Of a stretch of DNA of 64,000 nt, positions 12,401 through 26,000 are shown in pieces (position 1 is the first letter of the stretch; each line of letters opens with the position of its first letter). Below the pieces are notes generated by a model. It saw only the letters and a list, made by a program, of their open reading frames with translations, ran no database searches and was not told the origin of the DNA. The translations under genes and the position numbers were made by a program. Source of the DNA: Perognathus longimembris pacificus (taxonomy: Eukaryota; Chordata; Mammalia; Rodentia; Heteromyidae); assembly GCF_023159225.1 (NCBI RefSeq), contig NC_063166.1, positions 75,394,575 through 75,458,574 of the forward strand. The letters are read 5' to 3'.

Positions 12401-15400
12401 GCAGTGGCTGTTCTGTCCACAGGCTCCGTCTGCTTCCCACTAAACAGACCCATTCTGGCTTTCTACCATTCAAAGGTACTTACTTACCCCTTTTTTAGAT
12501 ACGGGTATGTCTGTTACTCTCAACAATGAAACTACCTTACCTTTTCATACCGAAAAAGCTTCTTATATTTTCTCACTAGTCTTCATGCTAACTTCTGTAA
12601 AGAAGGTTGTTTTTTGATGGTACTGTGGCTTGAATTCAGGACCTTGTGGTTACTAGGAAGTGCTCTGCCACTGGCACTTCTCTTCCAGCCCCTTTTTATT
12701 TCTTTGTTGTTTTTTTTCCCCTCAAGTTTTTCTTTGGGCTGGCCTGGACTGCTATCCTCCTATTTATGCCTCCATGGTAGCTGGGGTGATGGGCATGTAC
12801 CACCACACTTAGTTTTATAGGTGGAGGTAGAATCTTGTTAACATTTTTACCTAGGGTAGCCTTGAGTCCATGGTCCTTCCACTCTCCACCTCCCAAGTAG
12901 CTGGGATACAGAAGTGAACCACTCACCTGGCCACTGAAGGTGTGTGTAAGGATTCTGCATTTCACTCATAGAAAAACAGCTGAACAGTAGCTGGTGGAGT
13001 CAAGTCCTAAGCCTCGCTCACCCTTAACTATTCTAAGTCCCCAAACTTGGATTTATTTCTAATTATTTGTCAGTGTGACTATAAAAATGTGTCTTTTTTA
13101 AAAAAAAGGAACATTATTTCAGGCTGCTTTGTTTTATTTATTTATTTATTTTATTTTTACTTGTTATTTTTTTGCCAGTCCTGGGCTTTAAACTCAGGGC
13201 CTAAGCACAGTCCCTGGTTTCTTTTTGCTCAAAGCTAGCACTCTGCCACTTGAGCCACAGCACTACTTTACTTCTGGCTTTTTCTATATTTGTGGGGCTA
13301 AGGAATCTAACCCAGGGCTTCATGTATATGAGGAGAGTACTCTTGCCACTAGGCCATATTCCCAGCCCTGTTATATATAGATAGCTTAAATAAACTTGTG
13401 TAAAAGGACCCATTTTACTGAAACCTGACCAACATATTTTATAGGCATTTTTTTCATTTTCGCTAGTCTGATAGGCACAATACTTCATTTTAGTTAGATT
13501 TGACTAATATTGAGATTTTTTAATTAAATCATTAGCACTTCTTTTATATGTAGCTTAGTTTTCACTTTGAATCTTTTTTTTTGCCAGTCTTGGGGCTTGA
13601 ACTCAGGGTCTGGGTACTGTTCCTGAGCTTCTTTATACTCAAGGCTAGTGCTCTGGCTTTTTCTGTTTATGTGATACTGAAGAATGGAACCCAAGGCTTC
13701 ATGCATACTAGGCAAACCACTAAGCCACATTCCCAGCCCATCACTTTGGATCTGAAACATTTTTTGTATACTCATAAATGTTTTAATTCCACACAGAATG
13801 TTGTGGATTTTTCTTTTTCTTCCTTTAAAATTATGACTACATATATATATGGGTATATATGTGCATATGATATATATGCATATATCATATACAAATAATA
13901 ACAAGGGGAGAAAGCTGTAGAGTCTACTTAATTGTATCTTTGTTAAAGTGAGATAGAGGAACACAGAAGTGTCTACAGTGAAAGGCAGGCAGGCTAATGT
14001 GTGTTTTCATGGTTAGATATTCCTTGGCTGCTAAAATCGCAGTGTGAATTTGCACTTACCTACTATGTAAGAGAGTTGCTGACATGGTGCCAGCAATAAC
14101 TGCCTGGGGACAGGATGCGTGCATTATGATTGGGATCTGAATATCTGACATTGCTTTGTCCTCAATAGAACCAAGGTGGGAAATTGGCAGTTCTTGGCTC
14201 CTGTCACATGTTCAGTGACCAATATTTGGATAAAGAAGAAAACAGCAAAATCATGGTAAGCTTTTATATTTTTTCAAATTAATATATACTGTGTATGATT
14301 TTCATGTCGTTTAAAAATACTGAGGGCTGGGAATATAGCCTAGAGGCAAGAGTGCTTGCCTTGTATACATGAAGCCCTGGGTTCGATTCCTCAGCACCAC
14401 ATATATAGAAAATGTCCAGAAGTGGCGCTGTGGCTCAAGGGGTAGAGTGCTAGCCTTGAGCAAAAAGAAGCCAGGGACAGTGCTCAAGCCCTGAGTCCAA
14501 GCCCCAGGACTGGCAAAAAAAAAAAAAGAAGAAAAGAAAAATATTGATAAGTGTATTTATTTATTTAAAACCCACTCCTTAGAACCCATTAAGAATACAA
14601 AATTGGGGCTGGGGATATGGCCTAGTGGCAAGAGAGCTTGCCTCGTATACATGAGGCCCTGGGTTCGATTCCCCAGCACCACATATACAGAAAACGGCCA
14701 GAAGTGGCACTGTGGCTCAAGTGGCAGAGTGCTAGCCTTGAGCAAAAGGAAGGCAGGGACAGTGCTCAGGCCCTGAGTTGAAGGCCCAGGACTGGCCAAA
14801 AAACAAAACAAACAAACAAAAAAAAAGAATACAAAATTGAATCAAGTATAGCCCCTGGGAAAGTTTGTAGTATGTGAGAGACAGGAAGATTAGTAAATCC
14901 AGAATGGTGTTTCTTTTGGAGGGTTGTGGAGGGGCAATACTGGGGTTTGAACTCTGGGCCTTATGCTTGCTAGGCTAGTGCTCTGTCACTTGAGCCACAC
15001 CTCCAGCCCTGCTTTTTGCTTGTTATTTTGGAGATGAAGTTGAGAACTTTTCTGTCTGGGCTGGCCTCAAACTGTATTCTTCCAGATTTTAGCCCTCTTG
15101 AGTAGCTAGGATACAGTCATGAGTCACTGGTACTGGTCCAGAAAGAACTTTCTAAGCATGATGAGTTGGGGGCAGAAGCTGACATTGGAGAAGTGATGAG
15201 AAGCTAACAAGGAACTTTAACTTCATGCTGAAAGTCACAGGGAGCCCTTGGAGGGTTGGAAGCAGTCTTGAACATAATCAGATTTTTGGGACAACTATGG
15301 GGAAAGTAGAGAGGAGGAGGCACCCCCAAAGCCAGTTAGGAGGCTGGGCGCTTCAGCCAAGCAAGACAACATCAGAGCTGAGTTAAGATTGTGAAGGGTG

Positions 15401-18400
15401 AGTGGAGAGGAGGGTTGACAACATGAGTGGCAGTCATGAAAGGCTGTTTGTAGGACGATTCATTGCAGTTCTCTCGTGAGGAAGTGAATGTCTCACAGTG
15501 CTTCTGACTTGTGTAGAGTGGGATTTGGCAACTTATTTGCTAGAAGACATGCCCAGTGAGGCTTTTCATTAATGAAATGAATTCCTTAGCCTTATAGTTA
15601 TACTGGGAGGTTAAGTCTTATTCCTAAGGAATCTATGTGAAGCTCTAATACTTCTAGATAACTCTTGGAGATCTAACATTCTTTTTTTTTTTTTTTTTTT
15701 TTTTAATGTCCTGGGGCTTGAACTATGGGCCTGGGTGCTGTCCCTGAGTTTTTTGCTCTACGCTAGCACTCTACCACTTGAGCCACAGCGCCACTTCCAG
15801 CTTTTGTGTGTATGTGATACTGAGGAATCAAACCCAGGGCTTCCTGCATGCTAGACAAGCAGTCTACCACTAAGCCACATTCCTAGATCTAGACATTCTA
15901 TTTTAAAAGTCATGTTTGTATGTTCAGACTGTCTGTATTACATGGGATATGTGTCGTCTCAGTTAATTTTAATTGGTTTTCTCAAATAGCCAGATGTCTT
16001 TTTTTTTTTTTTTTTTGGCCAGTCCTAGGCCGTGAACTCAGGGCCTGAGCACTGTCCCTGGCTTCTTTTTTGCTCAAGGCTAGCACTCTGCCACTTGAGC
16101 CACAGTGCCACTTCTGGCCATTTTCTGTATATGTGGTGCTGAGGAATCGAACCCAGGGCCTCATGTATATGAGGCAAGCCCTCTTGCCACTAGGCCATAT
16201 CCCCAGCCCTAGCCAGATGTCTTAATTCTGCGTTTTATTTTTTTTAATCCAGGATGTTGTTTTCCAGTGGCTCACAACAGGAGACATCCTCCTAAACCAG
16301 ATTGATGCTGAGGACCCAGAGGTAGGAGCTTATGCATCATTAGGAAACTCACATGAAAAACAGGCCCAGCTTCTCAGCATCATTTCTAACAGCTTCTAAC
16401 AGTCTGTCTTACCTTATCTGTAAGACATATGGAGACAAATGAAGATTTTGGGGGAGAGGAAGGTCATGTTGTAGAAAAGAATAAGCCAACAAACTGTACA
16501 ATTAATCATAGACATGATTAATTGGGAGTAGGTTCATGTGTGTATATATATATGTATGTATATAAATTTGGAATTTAAAACATATTGTCTGGGTTGAGGG
16601 TATATCTTAGTGGTAAGGTGATTGCCCAGTATTCATGACATTCAGGGTCAGTCCCCAGCACTGAAAAAAATAAAATTAAGAAGTAAATAATAAGCTGGCA
16701 CAGTGGCTCACACCTATAACCCTAGCTACTCAGGAGGCTGAGATCTGAGGATTGTGGTTCAAAGCCAGCCTGGGCAAGGAAGTCTGTGAGACTCTTATCT
16801 CCAATTGACACTAGAAGTGGTGTTGTGGCTCAAGTGGTAGAGCGCTAGCCTTGGGCTGAAGAGCTCAGGGACAGTGTTCAGGCCCAGAGTTCAAGCCCCA
16901 CAACTGACTGCCAAAAAACAAAGGTATACAATAAATCTGGGTGTAGTTGCTCATGCCTGTAATCCTATCTACTCAGGAGGCTGAGATCTTAGCATCATGA
17001 GTTGAAGGTATCTCTGGCAAGAAAGTCCATGAGACTCTTATCTCTGACTAAGCACAAAAAGAAAAGTTAGAAGCAGAGCTGTAGCTTAAGTGGTAGAATG
17101 CTAGCTTTGAGCACAAAAAGCTCATGGACAGTGTCCAGGTTTGTAATCCTAGCTATTCAGGAGGCGGAGATCATAGCCAGTCTAGGTAGGAAAGTCCTAG
17201 GTACTCTTATCTCCAATGAGCTGTCAAAAAGAAAAGCTGGGGGCTGGGGATATAGCCTAGTGGCAAGAGTGCCTGCCTCGGATACACAAGGCCCTAGGTT
17301 CGATTCCCCAGCACCACATATACAGAAAACGGCCAGAAGCGGCGCTGTGGCTCAAGTGGCAGAGTGCTAGCCTTGAGCAAAAGGAAGCCAGGGACAGTGC
17401 TCAGGCCCTGAGTCCAAGGCCCAGGACTGGCCAAAAAAAAAAAAAAAAAAAAAAAAAAGAAAAGCTGGAAGTGGAATTATGTTTCTTGTGGTAGAGTAGT
17501 AGCCTTGAGCACAAAAGCTGAAGGATAACACCCACGCTCTAAGTTCAAGCCCTAGGACCAGCACACACACCAAAAAAAAGATGATGATAAATGAAAAATT
17601 TATTGATCTGGGATTATAGACGTACACAATCACACCCAGCAAAAAATAGCTCTCTTGTGAAGCAATATCAATCTTCAGAATTTTAGGTTTAAACTACTTT
17701 TATTGCCTTTAGAAGTAAGTTGGGTAGCTCATGCCTATAATCCTAGCTACTCAGGAGCCTGAAATCTGAGGATCATGGTTTGAAACCAGCCTGGGCAGAA
17801 AAGACTTATATTTCCACTTTACCTCTCAAAAACTGGAAGTGGAGCTATGGCTCAAAGTTATAGAGCACTAGCCTTGAGAAAAAGAGCCCAGGAACAGTGC
17901 CCAGGCCCTGAGTTCAAGCCCTACAAAACAACAACAACCACAATGACAACAACAAAACCCAAAACCAAACTAAACCCAAACAACAGTTTTGAGAGAGAGG
18001 AGAGTTATGAAAAGGGTAGCTTTGATCAAGGTATATTCATAAATTGACATGTTGAATTGAAACCTCTTTGTACAACTAGTTAAAGTTAAAATATTAATGA
18101 GGAGGGGCTGGGGATATGGCCTAGTGGCAAGAGTGCCTGCCTCGGATACACGAGGCCCTAGGTTCGATTCCCCAGCACCACATATACAGAAAACGGCCAG
18201 AAGCGGCGCTGTGGCTCAAGTGGCAGAGTGGTAGCCTTGAGCGGGAAGAAGCCAGGGACAGTGCTTAGGCCCTGAGTCCAAGGCCCAGGACTGGCCAAAA
18301 AAAAATATATATATATATTAATGAGGAAAAAAAGACAATTTTAAAGGCACTATGATACTAATTCTCTGACAAGGGGAGGTGAGAAAACTAGCCCTGGATT

Positions 18401-20040
18401 AGGAATCGGTAGCCTGCATTCTAGTCTAGCACCACCACTGGCCTTGGTACCTTAGCATGTTCCTTCTATCTTTTTACTCCAGTTTCCTCATCTGTGCAGC
18501 CGGAACACTAATACCTGTGCTCATTGCTTCACAGGATGATTGTAAGGCCTAACTTCAGAGATAGAAATTTGCTCAGTAAATTAAAAATCTAACAAGTGCT
18601 ATGGCTCTATCTTTCATTCATTTGTTTGGCAGTGCCAGGGTTCACACTGCCTTGTGCATGCTGGGCAATCATCCCATCTCTGAGCAACATCCCCAGTCTG
18701 ACTTTTTTAACCTTTTGTGTTTTTTATATGCCAGGCATTATAGATCATACATTTGTCTGTAAGTCATCCTACTCAATTCCAAAGTTGTGAGAGGTAGATG
18801 TCTTATGCCTATTTCACAGATGAGAAAATGAAAATTGTACAAGTTTACAAATAGCAAGCAAGTAAAAGTCAGGACTCAAACCCAGTCCCTTGAGTTGAAG
18901 TCTGCTCATGATATAATTTTTCTGTTTCTGAAACTCTGAAAAGACAGGAAAAGGATTTCCTTGCTGTGTAGATGGAGGAGATGGAGAAAGGCAGTCTTAG
19001 ATGCCATCTACTGGCTGCTTCCTACCGTACTGCTTCCTAAAGTCTGCCTTGGGGTAGGAAATAGGAGAGCCTCCACTCGAGCTAGAGTCTTCTGTGGAAA
19101 CATTAAGCATATGAATATTTTGTTTAGCTTCCTCCTCAAAAGTCAGCTGAACCTCTCAAAAGAGCACATGTCAGCCAGGAATTTACTTTCCTGTTCTCAT
19201 AGGACCCTGGCCACAGTCCAAGGTAGTGTTGTGAGTCAAGAGAGCAGCATGAAGAGAACATATGTTGCCTATGTGCCTGTTCTGTGTTCCCACCTTGCTC
19301 CTGCTAAGTTTGTCAGTCCCATTTCCTAGCTGAGGAAACTGAAGTAAGTGAACCTGCAAGGTCCCCACATAAATCAAAACCTGGCCATGCCATTGTTAAC
19401 CCCTAGGTCAGGTTTTGGAGCTTGTGCCATTTCTATTGCCCTGTAGTTCACTGCTCACCACACCTGACATTAGACTATTGCAGAAGGGAGGGATTCTTGA
19501 GACAACTGGGAAGATGATAGTATTAAGGTCTTTTTCTCAAACTGTTCATTGATGAAAAAAAATTTTCTTAAATCTTTCAGATTTAAGAACTAGTGAAAAA
19601 GTACCTATTTTGGGGAAGGCTGAGGCAGGAAGATCAAGAACTCAAGGCCAGCTTGGTCCACATAGAGCTTTCTAGTCTAAACTGGGTGTGGTAGTATGGT
19701 ATACCTGTAATCTCACAGCACTTAAAAGAGGGAAGACAAAAGAATTACAAGTTGAAGACCAGCCTGGGTTACATAGTGAGATCCTGATTCCAAGAATAAA
19801 AAACAGCTAGGCACCAGGGTCCCATACCTGTAATTCTAGTTACACAGGAATCTGAGACCTGGAGGATAAAGGTTGAAGCCAACCTGCACAGAAAGGTTCA
19901 GGGAAATTCACCTCTAAAGATGACTTGCTAAAAGCTAGGTTGAAGGTGTGGCTCAAATGGTGTAGTACCAGCTGAGCAAGCAAAGTGAACAAAAGCTAAG
20001 CTGTCCATTCAAACTCTGCTACCAGCAAGAATAAATGAAT

Positions 20041-20088
<48 letters not shown>

Positions 20089-23000
20089 TGTATTATAAGG
20101 CTTTGGAAAGTAAAATGCTAAATAAGCCAGTTATATGGCAAAGTGTGAAGTTCTGAAAACCTGAATTCCCTGGTTATTTCAGATTAAATCATGTTTTACC
20201 AGAATGGGTTTCAAACCAGGTAAGAGCTCATTTTCAAATGGTATTTAATAGAATAAAATCGGAGTTCAATAAAGAGCTGTGGGAGTTTACCTACAAAAGT
20301 TAACATTTCCAGGTGTTGGAGGCTCACGCCTATAATCCTAGCTACTCAGGAGGCTAAGAATTGAGGATTCCCATTCAAAGCCATCCCAGGCAGGAAAGTC
20401 CGTGAGACTCTCTTATCTCCAGTTAACCAAAAGATCTCATTGTGGGCTGGGAATGTGACTTAGTGGTAGAGTGCCTGCTTCGTATACATGAAGCCCTGGG
20501 ATTCCTCATTACCACATATATAGAAAAAGCCAGGGGCTGGGGATATGGCCTAGTGGTGAGAGAGCTTGCCTCGTATACATGAGGCCCTGGGTTCGATTCC
20601 CCAGCACCACATATACAGAAAATGGCTAGAAGTGGCGCTGTGGCTCAAGTGGCAGAGTGCTAGCCTTGAGCAAAAAGAAGTCAGGGAAAAAGAAGCTCAG
20701 GCCCTGAGTTCAAGCCCCAGGACTGGCAAAAAAAACAACAACAGGGGCTGGGGATATAGCCTAGTGGCAAGAGTGCCTGCCTCGGATACACGAGGCCCTA
20801 GGTTCGATTCCCCAGCACCACATATGCAGAAAAACGGCCAGAAGCGGCGCTGTGGCTCAAGTGGCAGAGTGCTAGCCTTGAGCGGGAAGAAGCCAGGGAC
20901 AGTGCTCAGGCCCTGAGTCCAAGGCCCAGGACTGGCCAAAAAAAAAAAAACAAAAAACAAAAAACCAAAAACCAACCAAACAAAAAAACTCAGTGCCAGC
21001 TTCTGGGCAACAAAAAAAAAGTTTGACATAAAAATTTGAGCATGCTTAGCTTTTTTTTTCCTGGACACACAAGGCCTTAGCTTCCTGCACCAAGATTCCG
21101 TGGGAAGAAGATCTCTGTGCAGAGCGATAGGAGAATCAGTGTCAGGACCTTTTGGACTGCTGGTCTCTGTGTTGGGTTGTGAGGTGTATCCTGCCATAGT
21201 TAAACCCTGTTACTGCTTTCTCCTTCAAGTTAGAGGCTGAAGTCTTAGAAACTGCTACAGGAAATTTATGATATATAGTCTTCCCTTGATTCTTGTTGAA
21301 AAAAGCATTTGAGAATTCTTGCACAATGGCTCACTGTCCTAGCTACTTGGAAGGTTGCAAATGGAAGATCATGGTTCAGTGTCAGCCAAGGCAAAAAGTT
21401 TGTGAGAAACCACATCTGGAGCAATGAAAAGCTGGTGCAGTGGCATATGCTTGTCATCCCATCCAGAGCATAAATAGCAAGATTGTGATCTAGGCCCACC
21501 AGGGCAAAAAATCAGACTTTATTTGAAAAAATAATGACAGAACATGAAAGGATAGTTTGAGAACTAGGAGAGCTTTTCAGTCTTGGGCTGTTATGTTACT
21601 TCTATAGTGCTCTGGCATATCTTCCCCCAAGTAGAGGTAGAAAATGCAGGAAACAGCACATTTTGGGAGGCTTCAGAGGACCAGTTTATCAACTTTTCCC
21701 AAGAAGGCCCTATAGCTAAGTGCAGTTCAAAGGGCGGTAAGAAGTAAGCTTGTCGGCATCCATTTCTTTAGTTTGAATAAGTAGTACATTCACATAGTGC
21801 AGGATTGGAAAGCATACAGAGTCAATAGTCTTTCTTGTATCTTTCAGCCCAGCTACTTTGTTACCCTCCAGTGACAACAGTCTTAGCAGTGTCCTGTATG
21901 TGCTTCCAGAGACATTTTATACTTACATGAGCAAGTATGTGTACTCTCCTTCCTCCCCTTTTACACAAACTGTATAAATATACTGTGTATGTACACTATC
22001 CAGCATCTTGCTTTTGTGTGTGTGTGCATGTGCATGTATGTGCTAGTACTTGTGCTTGAACTCCAGGCCTTATGCTGTCACTTGGCTTTTTTTCTCTCCT
22101 CTGGTGCTCTACCACTCAAGCCCACTTCTAGCTTCTTGTTAGTTGGAGGGAGATTGTCTCAGATTTGTTTGCCCAGACTGGCTTTGAAACCTTGATTCTT
22201 GGATCTCAGCCTCCTGAATAGCTAGGGTTATAGACATGAATCACTGGCACCTGGCTGGACTTTATGTTTGTCTCTGTGTTCTTACTAAAATAGAAAATAA
22301 AGTCAACCATAGAAATTGCATAAAGCAAATTGTTTGGGATGATTGTAGTGACAAGTATGCCTCAGAGAATGGGATCATGAGGGACTAGGGAGGTAGCATT
22401 GATTGATGAGTACTCACAGATGAGAGTTTGTGAAATTAAAAGACCAGTCAATAGGGTTGTGTGCGTCTCCAGCTGTGGAATGGCTGTGTGAGTAATTGGA
22501 GAGTTGGATTTAGCTGGCCTTGGAGTTTATCTCATCCAGTTTATTCCTCTTTCTGTGATTATAAACAGATATTCAGATAACACTCTTGGCAAGAATGTAT
22601 AAATAGTAAAAATTGAGACCAGAGAGGCAAAGACTAGAAGATAAGCTTTCATTCCTGCTCAGCTAAAAGGAACCCTCTTGTGGTTTTCAGATTTCTGACT
22701 ACATGATGCTGCCCGACACAGCCACCCTGTCAGAGCGGCTCCGAGTGTGTTTTCAGGAGGGTGACGAGAACCCGCGGGACTTCACCACGCTCTTCGACCT
22801 GTCCATTTACCAGCTGAATACCACTTCCCTCCCCAAAGTCATCAAGTTAGTACTGAGAGCCCCCTGAGCTGCACCACAGTCTGCTCTGTGTTTGGTCTGA
22901 AAGCATGAGCCTGGGGGCAGTAGTTAGGGGCAGGAAACCTGTTCTCAGATTTGCGATGAGGTCAACAGAGAAACGTGTGGGATGTGTGGCTGTGGTGGAG

Positions 23001-26000
23001 GAACTGCCAGCAGTTAGCAGCCTGTGTGTGTTCCAGGCTCCACCTCTAGCATTTAGGGGAATGATCTTTTCTGTTTGGTCAGGACATTTCTAGTTTTTAG
23101 CATAGAGTCCTAAATCCCAGAACCCACTCAGTAAACCACAGTTGGTGGTCCAGTGGCATTGTCTCTGCTTCAATACTTTCTGAGCCTCATACCAGCATGA
23201 AGAAACAGGTTTAAAGAAGGGAAAATAGGAGAAAGATTTATAGCCAGGCCTGGATGATTTCAAAGCCTCTCCTATTTTAGCTTTTTCTTTCTTTCTTTCT
23301 TTTTTTTTTTTTGGTTCTTTTTGTTTTTTGATCTCTGGGTGACAAGGTAGGCAAATAAAATTTTAGCATTATCTACATATAACTAAATAAGCTAAAAAAG
23401 CCAAGGGTGCAGCCACAGACACTTGTCTTCGTACTCTGTACTTAACATCCAGAACCAACAAACACTGAGCACCTACAGTACCAGCACTGCCTGAGATTTC
23501 CAGTTTTATAGAGGAAACAGACAAAGCTCTCATGCAGGCTTATTAGATAAACCCCAAGGTGGAGAAAACAGCACCAGGAGCACAATGGAGAGAGGGAGTT
23601 TAATTTGACTGAGGTCCTTCTGAAAGAAAGGCTTTCGTAGCCACACACATACTACTTCAACACACATTTCTCCAGGGTCTGTGTCTCTGGGGATTGTGTG
23701 CCTTTAGGGCTAAGTGGGATTTCAGGAGCTAAGTGGAGAGGCATTGGGAGAGGGTGTTCTGCTGCACGTCCACTGTGAGTAAAAGCCTTCCACCATGCAC
23801 ACTTGTGATAGTGTCGAGCACAAGGCTGAGGACCTGGCCAGATTTGTGGGTGCGAGACTCAGAAAGTCCCTCAGCAGAGGGTCACGCTTGAATCTCTGTT
23901 TTTCATAAGCCAGCCAACACAGTTTCTTATAAGCAGTTTGTGTAATCAGTTGGAATCAGGAAACCAAGAGGTAAAGACAGAGGTTAAGAGACATGTGCAG
24001 ATGAGGTGGTGGAACGGTGGAGCTCTGGTGATCCTCTTCCTCTTCAGTTTGGGACTTCCCTTGTAATAGATTTATCAGGAGGCCATTCCATTAGCCAGTT
24101 GCAGTCTATCTAGTCTCTACTCTTTGGGCCCAATTCCTTTCTGGTGTGTTCAGACCTGTCCAGAAGAACCAGTCCTAGTTGTTGCATGAAGGATCGCTGG
24201 AAGCTGCTACTTTTGTACTTTTGGCAGAGTCAAATAGTGGATGTGATGGAGGCTCAGCCACTGCAGAGGGCAGGAACTACTCACTTCCTTGATATGGTAT
24301 GCTTGGGTATCTTTATTTGCTACTAACAGCTTTTGGAAGCAAGTATCTCCTTGCTGAGGTGCTTTTCTTTTTCTTTTTCTTTTTTTCCTGGTCCTTGAGC
24401 TTGAACTCTGGGCTTAGACGCTATCCCTGAGCTCCTTTTTGCTTAAAACTAGCACTTAACCACTTCAGCCACAGCGCCACACTCGGGCTTTTTCTGTGAT
24501 TAATTGGAGATAAGCATTTCATGTACTTCCCAGGCTGGCTTTGAACTGTGATCCTCAAATCTCAGCCTCTTGCTTGTGAGCCACTAGTGCCTGGCTTCTT
24601 AGTTATTTTTGAGGGCTTATATAAACTGGGGGGTGTTTCTCTGAAATAACCCCATTTATTCATCCCATGCTTATTGATGCCTACGGGGTATGAGGTCAAG
24701 ACAAAGAGTGTGGAATCCCCGTGCCCAGAGTTCATGGTCTCTTGGGTCGGGGTTAAGAAACTAAGTGGTGAAAGGGTATTACCAGAGCATAGGCCAGAAT
24801 GTTGTGGAAATTAAGATTCACAGATTTTTGTTTAGCTTTACTATTAATTCTTCCCCATTTTGATACAGATCAACCTTCTGAACTAGGCTTTGCTTGGCTT
24901 CAAGACTAGTTTCTTTACTCCTCAGCTCATTCTGTATACTCTGGCTATACAGTGGTGAGCTGAGTGGAGAAAGGGAAGACTTAATGGAACAAAACTCAGG
25001 AGCAGAAAAGCACAAGTTCATGGCTAGATGGCTAAGACCAGTGCTTTGCAACAGAATTCTTTTTGTGAAGACGATGGGGACCATAGTCTACTGTCCCTGT
25101 GACTTTTGCTTACTGGGTAGATTGCTTTTGGAGGTTTTTGGTCGGCAGGGGTTGGTAAGATCTGAGCTCTCATCTTGTTTCTGGTCCTTATAAACCATAT
25201 GAACCTGGATAAACCTACTTAAAGTGTCTACACCTCAGCTTCCTCTTCCTGAAGACATATCCATGTTGCAGGCTTGTTTTGAGTATTGAGTATACATGGT
25301 TAAGTACCATGTAGTAGGTGCTAGGGTGACGTTACTTGTCTTCACTCAGTGGAAATCTTCTCAGCTGATCACCTTTCTGCAGCCACAGATTTCACTCCTT
25401 CATGAAATCACAGAAGCTCCCCTGAGCTTTTTAATGCCCGTTGGCATTTGCTTTTTTAGCTTACATTTGAAAGGCCACAGAGAGGTATCAAATTTAATTT
25501 GGATGAGCATATTTTTATTTGCTTCATGATCAGAGTTCAGCCATCTTACAAAATTATGTACAATGCAAAAATTATGTACAAATAACTTAGAGGGAGTGAA
25601 GCAAAGGAGAAGGCACCATAGCCTTATATCACAGGGTAGGATTAGCACTAAACTATAAGGTCCCTCCTCCTACCACTCTTCCTCCACCACAGCCCTCTGC
25701 CACTCTGCTGTTCTGTGACAGCACCAAGTCTCCTTTCTCATGCCTCTGCCTGGGATACTTTTGAAGACATCACATGACTTCCTCCTTCTGACAAACTGCA
25801 CCCCAGCCCCTTTCCTGCCTCCTGATTTGTGTTTCTTCTGAATACTAAGTGATGTCAGGCACATTACTAGGTTTTGTGTTTACTGTGTCTCCTCCCCTGG
25901 AATGTAAGCTTCATGGGGGCTTGCCTTGGTCTCTGTTTACTGCCGCTAAATTTGTAGTGTATAAAACTGCCTGCTTCCTAGTGGATAGTGTAGTAGGATT

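Noticed and set aside
14605..14824. Functional tRNA gene suggested by A and B boxes
   Set aside because: The boxes are the internal promoter of the SINE; no cloverleaf with intact anticodon arm is formed.
18961..19329. 122-codon plus-strand frame in IFT52 intron 9
   Set aside because: No recognised domain; overlaps partly MIR-like sequence and has no exon signals.
20043..20086. Regulatory Z-DNA element
   Set aside because: It is a plain CA microsatellite in a SINE tail, deep in an intron.
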